From: Amblyornis subalaris
Lineage: Eukaryota > Chordata > Aves > Passeriformes > Ptilonorhynchidae
DNA: 64,000 bases
NCBI GenBank assembly: GCA_018881555.1
Contig: JACAXG010000032.1
Span: 74,837 to 138,836, forward strand
Direction: 5' to 3'
Shown here piece by piece: positions 1 through 10,700 of this stretch. Position numbers and translations under genes: made by a program. How positions within the stretch are numbered: position 1 is the stretch's first letter; each line of letters starts with the position of its first letter. A model generated the notes under the pieces. That model worked only from the letters and a program-made list of their open reading frames with translations. It ran no database searches and was not told the DNA's origin.

Positions 1-3000
1 CTGGCTTCGCACCATCTCTGATGCTCTTGCAAGGTTACTGCAGCACCATGGCCCAACATTAACCCAGCAGATGGCCTGGGGCATGTGCTGTCTGTGATGG
101 GTGTTCCTTTCCGGAGTTATCAGCTTCTACCTCTTGACTGTACAAGTAGCTGAGAACAGCTTGTCCCTCTGTGTGTCAGGGCCTGACTCGGGTGTATCTG
201 GACCATCTTTCTGAGGATGTCTTAAGATGGAAAATTGTATCCAGGACTCCAGAGTCTAGAGATAATAGCATCCCTCTTTCTGCACACAGCAAGAATTTAT
301 TTTAGCAACTTGGTATCTCCACTCAGGATCATTTTTAAGTTACTCTACGTGATCCAGATCATACTGCAAAAGCAAGAAGGGACATTTGGATATTTCACTG
401 CTGAATACACCTCACCCACATGCTCACTGACACACACTTTTTCTAGCAATAAAGAGGGGGAAAAAGAGACAGAGAGGGAGCCTGGGCAATATACCACATC
501 TTTATGTGCTTTTGATTAATGACTGTGATCCATATTTCCTTACATTTAACAGCATATAACAGCCCCTATACCTGGGGCACCTTGGTACCTATGTCCAATA
601 TAAATTGTTAATGCCATGGGTCACTAGAAGGGAGATATAGCAGGTATTTTGTCATATCACAAAATTGTTCTGTCATCAAGGAGTGTCATGACATCAACGA
701 CTTGCAACGCTCTAATGTGCACGTGGACAATAAAGGGATATTTCAGTTGTCCTGGTGATCCTGGCAGAGAGCAGAGAATTAACCTTTGCTCATACTGGGG
801 AGAGCAAATCCTGGCTCACTTTGCTGTAATGTGGCGAGAAGGAAGGAAGTAATGAAATGTCTCATTATACATCTGACTTGGGGAATATATTTAGAACTTA
901 CTCTAGTGCTGAAGGCTGCATGGTCTCACACCAATAGGAGCAACATGCCCTGGACTGTCTCACTGCAGCCAGTAGTCAACTGAAACTATTTATGTTCGTG
1001 AACAAGGTCCCTGAAGATGACCTTTTTTTTCCCCAAAGCACCAGGAATTCATTGCAGTGAGAGAACAATTGATTTGGGTATTCAGAGTACTTCAGTTGTA
1101 CACTGCCACTGCCCAGCTTTATGGGTTTCTTTCAGGTTGAAATGACTTGGGTTTATAATGAGGATTTTTTTAGACTAGTTACCACACTAGTGTGAATTTC
1201 ATCATAGGGGGATGATGACTACAATAATGTGTAATGTAATCATCTGCCAAAAAAGCTAAATGGACATTTAATCATCTACGGAAAAAAGCACAGAAAAAAC
1301 AAATGTGGGAAACTGAAGCTGAGAAATTTAATTTAAAAGCAAAGGTCCATATTTTTAATAATCCCAGCAATCAATCATACATGTAACCTCTGTGTGATTC
1401 ACTAATACTTGACACATTTGTATCACAGCCNGCTGCTTTCCTACCTCACATGCTTCATTTTTCTTCATTATTTGGCTTAGATAGAGATACAGCTACCTGA
1501 CATACTTAATAAAAGACCCACTCTTTCAGCCTTTAGACTTACTGGAGCTCTTTTATTATTAAATTAGGGGTCTGGGTGCCTTAGTGGACTGTGGTTTTAA
1601 CAACATGTTTTGTCTGAGGTTATATAAAGCTTCACCTGCTAAAAGCAGTTATTGACAATAGGCAAGCAAGAGCCTTCAGAGCTGATAGGAAATCCCAGTG
1701 CAGAGACCCAGGCCAAAGCAGGGACTTGTGGAGAACGATGGAGAACTCATTGAGCTGCTGTGAAAGCCAATGGAGGAAGTGGAAAACGCCTGTTACTGGT
1801 AGCCTTTGTGCTCNTGCGATTGTTGGATTTCCCTAGCAGCACACATGCGGTAATTCCTCCAGGGATTTCTGAGTCCCTTCCCACAAAGCACAACCCACCC
1901 ATCCCTTTCTGAGACTTCAAGAAGCTTCCTCTGGGTTAGCTAGGCCCTGTTTCAAATGGATGGGTCCAGGCAATGGCCTATTTTCCCATCGTTTCTTCTG
2001 ACAATGGACAATGAAGGAAACGCTTTTTCAGTGGTGCACTACCAAGAAGAAGTGATCATCACCCAAGGGGTGTGGAGAGCTCTGCAAAGCTGTATCCTAC
2101 ATAACATGGGGCTTGAAGACTCCATACAATGCAGTGTGCTGTGGAATCTCCACTAATTATAGTAATTACCTGCACACAAAAGTAATGAATAGAATTAATG
2201 GTAACAACACAGAGAAGTCCAGCAGTCAGGAGGGTACCTTTGTGCTGAAGGTGTACAGAGCCAGAGCTTCCAAAGAACGAGACAGTAGCTAAAGTAGTAG
2301 CTGAAGATACACAGATGGGACAGGATGGGTTCACCAGGAATGGTCCTGGTCCCGACGTGTCAAAGGGACAAGTTACGACAATGCTCAGNCCAGACACGAT
2401 GTGTGCAAGAGCAGACACCAGCAGAAGGAGATGGAAGAATGTTGTCATCATCCAGGAGGTGTCATCAGTGAGATGGCCAGAACCCATGGAGATGGAGAGA
2501 AAAGGATATCTCCTGGTGCTGGAATCAAGCAGAACCTGCAGGATTTAGGCAGGGCAGGCATGGGAGCTCTTGAAGTGTTAAAGCTCCAGTAGTGCACAGA
2601 NTTTGGGACCTCACACCCATGAAGAACTCAGCTGGGATTACTTTCAGGGCCAAAACCTTTCTTTTGAAGTCTGATCGATGTGGCACATAGTCCAACATGG
2701 TGGGGAAGTTGATGTGTTAGATTACGATCCAAAAAAAGTTGTGTTCTTCTCCTGGGGCAAAGAGGTGGGGAGGGGGGAGGTAGGGAGAGAGTTCCAGGAG
2801 CTTCTCTTCTCTTCTTGTCCCCATGACAGGCGCAATAGTGGGGAGATAGACTATGTGTATACTGCCTTTCCTTATGTTCTCATGCTCCTGTCACTGTATT
2901 TACTTAGCACTTGATTTATTTACAGGAGAGAGGAAGCATTACATAGGTAGGTGTTAGNATAATAAACTTGTCTAGGAAGCCGTGGCCTTAAAATTCTTGC

Positions 3001-3480
3001 TCTGACAGCAAATGCCATCTGTGACATTAAGGTACAATACCTTGGGCAGGTCCTCCAAAGTGTTTTCCATGCTTATAAAGGTGAAGAAGAAGGGATTTGC
3101 TATCTGTGAAAGACTCTAAGGTGAAAGAATACGGGCTGTGCAACCACTTCTGATTCCCATTTATAGTACACTGACTGAAGTACGTCAGGGCATTGCATAT
3201 ACATTTAGTTCATAGATTTGCATATCCTGTCCAGTGAAAAGAGACCATTTGACCCCATCAGAACATGTTTATGAATCGTGCTGGTTACTGGTAAGGAGCA
3301 TGCTGGTCTGTGGATGCTGAAAAGCTTTCAGCAGAGAAATTCTCTAGCATTTTGCATCCTGTGAGAAGCTGTCCTTTCCCACAGAAGCTATGAAAAATAG
3401 TGAAGATGTTTCTCTAACATAACTTCTTATTGTGCACCTGTGAACTTATTATACTGAATGTACAAATATTTGGAATAAGG
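1..3480. other. Intergenic sequence, left edge
   Basis: No recognised gene or repeat family. The only item of note is the unassigned hydrophobic frame at 2059-2487 on the minus strand. Four ambiguous single bases interrupt the stretch. Confidence 0.6.
2059..2487 (-). CDS. Unassigned hydrophobic open frame, possible exon
   Basis: This 142-codon minus-strand frame has two hydrophobic stretches that could span a membrane: one near residues 14-37 (FFHLLLLVSALAHIV...), one near residues 86-110 (LLTAGLLCVVTINSIHYFC). It contains one ambiguous base. Two good donor sites lie inside (AAAG/GTACCC at 2238/2237 and GCAG/GTAATT at 2170/2169), so it could be part of a spliced gene. I do not recognise a family. 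Other frames in the same interval are also open, which weakens the case, and chance is a real alternative. Confidence 0.2.
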   Translation of the reverse strand: MGSGHLTDDTSWMMTTFFHLLLLVSALAHIVSXLSIVVTCPFDTSGPGPFLVNPSCPICVSSATTLATVSFFGSSGSVHLQHKGTLLTAGLLCVVTINSIHYFCVQVITIISGDSTAHCIVWSLQAPCYVGYSFAELSTPLG

Positions 3481-3655
3481 TGTTGTAGCACCTTAGCCAA
3501 TCACCCTGAGAGGTGGATGGCCAAAGGACCAATGACCTTATGACATTCAAGCACATTAAGGTATAAAATAAGTTTTATATTAATAAATAAATCCACTTTT
3601 CATGAACTCTTGGATCGTGGTTATGTCGTGATTTGGCTCTGACCCCGGGACAACA
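3481..3655 (+). mobile_element. Candidate short retroviral-type LTR
   Basis: The segment starts TGTTGT and ends ACAACA, a perfect 6-bp terminal inverted repeat of the TG...CA type. In order it holds two CCAAT-like boxes (AGCCAATCAC, ACCAATGACC), a TATA box (GGTATAAAATAAG) and AATAAATAAA, the layout of U3-R-U5. The flanks (..AAGG and GCGAT..) are not a target-site duplication and no clear tRNA primer site follows, so it is either a relic with one lost flank or a chance layout. At 175 bp it is short. No gag, pol or env frame is visible beside it. Confidence 0.4.
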
Positions 3656-3864
3656 GCGATACTGGCCATACAGCTGCTTCCCAGTCACACTTCTGCCCCA
3701 AATGTCCACCAGCCCACCACAAATCCCAAGCAGGCATGAGATCAGATCAGAGGTCAAATCCCTCCATGGGAGATTTGGAGTCACCACATGATTGACTAGA
3801 GGTAACCAAGCCACAAGAAAGGCAAATACGGAAAGAATTTATGAATTACAGCTTGCAGAGAGTC

Positions 3865-3906
3865 TGTATGTGTGTATATACATATATATATATATATTTA
3901 TATATA
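3865..3906. repeat. TG/TA dinucleotide microsatellite
   Basis: Short TG steps pass into an interrupted TA run over about 42 bp. Confidence 0.9.
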
Positions 3907-4354
3907 GTCCATTGATTCATCAAGACAATTACTCTTTTGCATAGAAAACATCTAGACAAAGCAGAAACTTCTGGCTATACAGAAACCTTTGTATTTGGTA
4001 CAATTCCATATGAAAGACACATTTCCTGTGTGAATGTGATCTTTTTTCTCCTTTGCAGACATGAATAAGACCATAATGTGTTCCCTCTGACCCACAGGTC
4101 CAGCACCCAGACATATTTTTTCACTAAATCAAATTCTCCTTTGCTGAACTTCCTTATTCTGGGACAAGAAGAACTCTTCCTGCTGTTGAAAAATAGATAA
4201 CATTGCCACAAAAGTCTCCTGGCCACATGTCCAGAGACAACCCCATGTGTATTGGAAGAAGAAAACTGATTTTTTGCTTTGTGTATTGTGATGTTTGTTA
4301 ATTCCTTCTCTAACACTTTTTAGACTGATCTCACAGTTTCTCTGAAAGATGGAG

Positions 4355-4564
4355 TGTGGCAAACGAGTGTTTTAGGGTCCCTTAAAGAGTCACCGCCAAA
4401 GGTATTGGCAAAAGCAGGTTTAGTAGAAAAGTGAAAGCGAAACGAAGTTTGTTGGCAAGGTTCGTTCACCTACTTAGTGGATGGTTAAAGCACGAAGAGA
4501 AAAAGCAAACTAGAACCTAAAATCAATCAATCTAAACCCAAAATTCATCCAAAAATCATCTACA
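4355..4564 (-). mobile_element. Candidate LTR fragment, minus orientation
   Basis: The 210-bp segment begins TGTGGC and ends CTACA on the plus strand, and is bordered on both sides by TGGAG (4350-4354 and 4565-4569), a possible 5-bp target-site duplication. On the minus strand its end reads like an R-U5 region (CTGCTTTTGCCAATACC..., ending TTTGCCACA). From memory of passerine repeats, the sequence continuing to about 5000 also feels ERV-derived, so the true element may be longer. No internal retroviral genes are visible. Confidence 0.35.
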
Positions 4565-4750
4565 TGGAGGCTGGCGGGGAGTGTGTGTAGGGGAAGGGTA
4601 AGGATAGGAAAGGATAAGGATAAAAAGGACTAAGGAAGACCTTCCCATTGAGTCATAAGGTTCAGAGTAGATATCCTTGCTAAACTAAGCCCCGGGCTTG
4701 ACATAAACTTAGGTCAAGGGCCTAAATTTAGGTCATTTAGACATAAATGT

Positions 4751-4789
4751 TTAACAGCACTGAAACTTAACAGCACTGAAACTTAACAG
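4751..4789. repeat. 16-bp tandem repeat
   Basis: The unit TTAACAGCACTGAAAC occurs twice in perfect tandem (4751-4766, 4767-4782), followed by a partial third copy. It lies in the LTR-like AT-rich stretch downstream of 4564. Confidence 0.85.
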
Positions 4790-7700
4790 AACCAAATCCA
4801 TAGCGTAATTTAAACAATATTAAAAAAGATTAATGTAGAATTTACTACAGATACAACAATAACTCATTTATTGGCTAATCTAAAGTACTTAAGAATCTAA
4901 GAGAGCAACATTCATAGTGCATTTGCGTATTCACACTCACACACAGAGACCTAAAGGAGGGTGTTCAAGGGACATACCTGTGAAAATTTCCTGAATTCAG
5001 GGAAGTGCTCACACCAGATGCCTTTGCACCTTCTCAATGGGCAAAGGGTGGAGCCTCAAGGAGTTGGGAACGCAGCTCAGGATCCGTTGTCATTTGGCCG
5101 TGGCCCCCAAGTATATCCAACCTGAGAGCTGTGGGGCCCCACTCAGAGGGAGGTGCTGGTCTCAGCCCTCTGTGGTCCAGGAGAGCTCAGAGGTCTCACT
5201 TTGGACCACTGCTTAGAGAGTCCCAACAGAGCTGGCTTTGGTCATAGCAATTTTCCATCCTGGCTGCAGTTCAGGTCGGTAACTTTCTTTGAAAGTTCAG
5301 TAACAAAAGTGTTGCTCCATCTGGCTGGTTATTCAGGTAAGAAAAATAAGTTCTGAAGGCTGTTAAAACCCAGGGGCTCCCTAGCCAGCTCTGGTTCCTG
5401 GGAGCAGCCAGTGTTTCTGATAAGCTCAGAGGAGCTCAGCCCAGGGGCTGTTCATCAGGGCTGGGGCCTAAGGAGCATTTCGGAGACCACAGTGCGGCCC
5501 AAGGGGGAGTGGGGGATGCCCCACCACACAGACATTTTGCCATTTCCTGTAATCTCAAAGTTAATAAATACCTACATGTTTCCTCTTAGGGGCTGGGCTA
5601 AAGGACAAATGCCTAAAGGACAAATATGTTTTGTTTGGCTGCTCAGCAGTTGGAAAAGCTGTCCAGATAGTCAAACACAGTGAAGTGGTTGCCAACTACA
5701 TGGTGAAGATCTTTGCCAGGCCAACAGCCAGCCAGAGCCAGCCAGGAGTCACGTGAGTTGAGTGATGGTGTTAGGAAGGGATGGAGAGTACAGAAATGAA
5801 TGGGGGGTACCATGGGGAGGTAAGGGATAGGTCTGTCAGAAATGCAGGGGAGGAACAGAGGACACAGAAAGACTAGAGAAGGGTCTAGGGAAGGTGAGGG
5901 GGCTTGACTGTTGCTATGGTGAGTATTACAGGGAATGTGGTGGGACTCCAAGATCTTGCAGTAGAAGGTGTTGGCTAGAAAGCTGGGGAAAAATTCCTTA
6001 TTTCTATGATTCATAAGACAACTTTTTCTTTTTACAAATCTATGGTAAGCAGGTGGAAGGTTGCTGAAGAGTCCCAAATGCTCCTGCACCCTAAGGACTC
6101 CGGAGAGAGAAGCCCAGCCCAGTAANCAGGATGTGGGGCACAGCAATGAGCCTGGAGCCAGAGCACTGGGTAAAGGCACCCTGGCTTCACTGATGGAGCA
6201 TTTAAACAGATTTTTATCAGTGTTACTGGAGGGGAAGAGGCAGTTCACCTGAATTCCCAGCTTCTAACAGAGATTTCCTTGTTTGCTTATAGCACTATGA
6301 AATAAGGAAACCCTGCCCTATAACAGCAATAAGGAAGGATAAAGTTTGTTTTCTTGGTAGAGTGGAAGGAATCTGGTACAATTTAGTTGCTTATCAAGAG
6401 AATGCTGACAAAAACCACTCCCACTCCTCCCAAGGGGGGACCACCTGGNAGAATTTTTGCACTGGCATGTTTATGTTGGATAAACTTCCGCCAAGCTTTG
6501 CTTTGTGCCTAATCCATGATGTTCACCAGTCCATTAGCTGATTTTCACTCAGGACAGATGGGCCATAAGGAGCTGGATTCTACTGCAGATCAGAACCACC
6601 AACGGCTTCTGGTTAATTTGCAACAGCATGTTTCCAAGGAAGTTTCCACTGACAAATTCCCAGGAAAACCAATGAAAAGGCATCTTCTGAGAGACCTAGA
6701 ACTTGGATTACAGCTGCCTGCGTAGATGCTGAACCCACAGAGGAAGGAGAGACCCAGTGGCAGGGAGCAGAAGAAGCTGGCTGCTCCTCATGGCAGGAGC
6801 AGTGCCCTCACTGGTGGGCACAGCCCTGTGGCACCTGGACAAGGAAAGCAGAGCAGCTCTGGTGACTGNGGTCAGCCTCAATCCCATCCCCAAACGAGCC
6901 CATAGCAAAGCTTCAGGTCCAAGGTGAAGCCAGGAGGTCACGTCCACAAGTCCATGTCAGGATTAGCAGGGTATAAGGCTGGGCACACGCAGACACACAA
7001 TGTGGCTTGGCCAAGGACCAAGGGAAAACAGAAATGTGTCTCTGAGGCAAGGCAGGGTTCCCAGTGAGGTGTCTCCCAGATGGTTCTCATACCTTGGCTG
7101 NGTTCCCAGCAGTGTCATCCCTGGTTACATAGCTGCACCCTTGCAGAGCTGACCTTGGGCAGAGGGAAACCTCAGAGCAAGAAAGAGCTTGCAAAATTAG
7201 TGTTCTCAGAGCCATGACACTTGTCCTTAGACATCTGAATCTGTAGGGAATGACTACTGGGAGTATTTCAGTGGATAGAAATGCAGTTATATTGCAAAAT
7301 TCAAAGATACCTAAACCAAACATCTCCAGAGGCAACACCTCACTTCTGAGCATCTCCTCATCTCCTCCTACCATAACACTTTGCCCTCAGTTCAGTGTCC
7401 TGTCTTGCCATTGCACACAGAGAGGGAGTGGTAGCTTTGGGGCTCAGATCCAGCTGAAGCAAGAGCAAAATGCTGTAGAACAGGGTGGTATTTGAGTACC
7501 AAATCTCTTGTGCCTTGCTAGATATGGGATCCTTCTCTCAGCAGCCCCACTCAGAGGCTTTTCCCCTGATGGGGGGCCTTGATTGCACTAATGGCTTCAG
7601 TTTGCCATGTTTTCTGTGATGAAAAAGAAAAAAAAGGAGGGTGACCAATAGAGGAAAACAGATCAGAGCAGACAAAAAAAATAGTTTCTTAGCAAGGAAA

Positions 7701-10700
7701 ACACTCGTCTCAGTGTTAGAGACCAAANGGTCAAGGCCAAGCACCGCTCTGATTTGTAACTCAGTTCCCCAGATCTGAGACCAAAGTTTGGGGTTTTGTT
7801 TGGCCCCTCTCTCATTTACCAACACCAAAAACACCTCTATGGTATGAAGTCATACCAGTCTGATCCCTCAGGCTGAGCTTGGCATCTCTGTCACCCCTGC
7901 AGAGCTGATGCAGAGGTTGCTGAAACAGAACCTGAAAGGATTTGGGCCAGGTAAGGGTGATGGCAGAGCTTCATTCACATCTCTTGGATCTGCTGAGACT
8001 GCATTGTATTGCTATTTCTGAAGCAAAACAGGTATGGGGGTGAGGTGCTGTGTCCAACAACAGCTTTGGCTGGAATGTCCTTGTGCTTTTCAAAAGAAAC
8101 AACTCCCTGGCCAAAACTAAGTGCCCGTAGGGAGGTCAGTACTTGATTGCCACTTCAGGTGCCAAGTTCTGTCTTCGTGATTAATACCCCTCTTGACTAC
8201 TCTGAAAGCCCTGATCAGCCATTGTCTAAGCCTACAGACACCTCTGCCTGCTCAGTACTTATTTGGATAAATCCATGTTCAGCTTTGCAGGTTTCTGAGA
8301 GTCTCTTCCTGAGGAGCTCGACCAGATCCAGAAATCATCCACTCAGGGAGGCATTTATGAGGATTACAGACCGATCCAGGCCAAGTCAAATATCTTGGAC
8401 TGCATCTTCCAGACTTGTTTTCCCCCCATAGCCTTCAGATCTCACTTCTAGAAATGACTGGAAAGCCTGAGGGATTGTGGCTCAGTACANAACAGACATG
8501 GATAGAAAACTCTTGCTGCACATCCCAAAACTCCTCCAAGAGAGAAAGAGGAACACAGGACAGGGCAACAGCAAACAATCAGGTTAACACATCCTGAAGA
8601 TGCCATTTATGGATTAAAAAGGTCTGTTTGTTTATGAACCAAGACACCTGGCCCTTTTCTTAGTGCAACACAGAGGTGATTCTTTCTGAATGTTTAGAAT
8701 AGAAATAGAGAAAAAATATCAACAGTGGACTGTGTACATGAAAATAAATCCCAATCTTAGCTTACAGTGGGCATTTAGCTGACATTGGGCACAGGTTTGA
8801 CCTTCTCACTAGTCCCAGCCAAACAGAAAAGAAAGAAATATTTAGCTTGAACTTCCTCTCACTCCACTTTTGCGCCAACACAACTTCATTGGCATCAGTA
8901 TAAACCGTTCGTTGACCAGAGGGGATGGAGAGGACTGTTAGACTTGTGGAGTGGCAGGTGGAGTTCCTCCTCTGGAANTCTTCCTCCTCAAGTCCAGATC
9001 CCTGAATGTGCTGATCCTTACAGAAGGGCTGATGCATCCCAGGCTCTCTCCCAGTCCAATTTTTGGAGTGTCTGATCTGTCCAAGGGACTGGGAAATGGA
9101 GACTGAAGATAGTTGAGATTAGAGGTGGTTGAAAACTGGATTTTCTCTCCAGCTGGAATTCATCACATATTGTAAAACATATATCCCTCTCCTGGAGCCT
9201 TAAATGAGAATCTCTAATAGGGTCTCTAAGAGAAGGAAATATAGGAAAAATACTTTGAAATAAAAAAAACCTTTAATTATCTCATAAATGATACAGGTGT
9301 TGAAACACCCTTATCCAAGGGTGTGNATGGTTTCTCTCATCTTTTCCCGCTGGTTTCTAGCACGTGTAACCCTGTCAGTGTTCCAACCATAGTTTTATGG
9401 AGTCAGGCACATTTCCACAACACTTCACTTGTGACAAAATAGTATTTCTCAGCTAAAAAAAGTCCATGAAGAAGACTCAAAAGCTCCCAGCACTGCCTTT
9501 CCTCCTCGTTCCCATCTGCACACAAGGTTGATCAGAGCAAACCTTCTCCCTTTGCCTGGGTCAGTTGCACATTTCCTGCATTTATTGTTTGCCCGCTATC
9601 CTTCCTGTTACGAAAGGGAAGCTGGCAAGATAAATTTATTGGGACTGGTCTGCACTTGAAAGCACTGTCCCTGTCCTAACCCCGGCNAGGAATGCAGAGG
9701 ATACATTCTGTCCCCCGACACCCCTCGGAGGGGTCTCACGGGGGCTGAGAGGCTGTGCCAGTGACAGCAGGTGAAGGAGGTGTGGAATAGGCGCACATTG
9801 TTGGGTGGATGTGGCACATCCCCTGCTCTCTCTCCTTTCCCCAGATCCCTTGCACAGCAGGTGGCCCAGGACTCTGCAGGTTCACCCAAATCCACCATCC
9901 TCATGGTCCCAGCACCGTGGGCAGGGGATAATGTGATGCTGCTGATACTCACAGCAGAGTCTCTTGGTGCACAGGGTGACCTTGGGAGCTGTGTGAGCAA
10001 GTGCCTCGAGCACAGATTTCATTGAGTGCTTCACTCTGGCCCTGCTGATCTCTCCGGGTTGTGGTCCTGGGGTAGATGGGCAGGCTGTGGGTGCTGTGGG
10101 AACTCCCTCCACTGATGCTGCCTTGTTGCAGGATGTGTCCCAAAGGAAAAGCATCATTTCCACTCCCACCAGCCGGCACAGAGCAGAGCCCCTNGCTGCT
10201 GGTGGGTTTTAGTCCTGCCAGGGACCACACAGCACTGCCAGCCCATGCTTATCCACCTGGGCAGCACCAATCTGTGCACACATGGCCACAATGTCCATTC
10301 TCATGGCCAAAAATCAAGGCCAGGTGGGAGAGGTACCAGTCTCCCCTTGACCTTGATGGGGAGAGCAGCTTCTGGTCTCTCCTTCTGTTCCAAAGTTTTC
10401 CAGTTGCTCCAGGTGGAGCACAGCCCAGCTTTCACATTAGTTTTGCTTAGAAATCCACACTGATCCANCTCAAAACAAGGCAAATCTGACCAGCCTCAGC
10501 TGCATGCTCCTGTTGGTTTCAGGTTGTCTGGTTCCAACTACAAAGAATGCTTGTAGGATGTCTCTGAGAGGCTTCAGATGAGCAAACTCTGTTTGTCTTG
10601 TCTTGAGTAAACAGGTGATACTCTCTGATAAGCAGACAGGATAGAAGCAGGAAGGAAAACCTGAGGTATGGGTGTCCAGCAGCATTGCTGGCTGAGCAAA

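Noticed and set aside
1505..1606. AATAAA followed about 90 bp later by ACAACA, LTR-like
   Set aside because: No matching 5' end, TATA box or duplication could be found, so it is not supported as an LTR.
5643..6248. 201-codon minus-strand frame
   Set aside because: No domain, irregular composition, an ambiguous base inside, and no splice or start context; chance in a stop-poor stretch.
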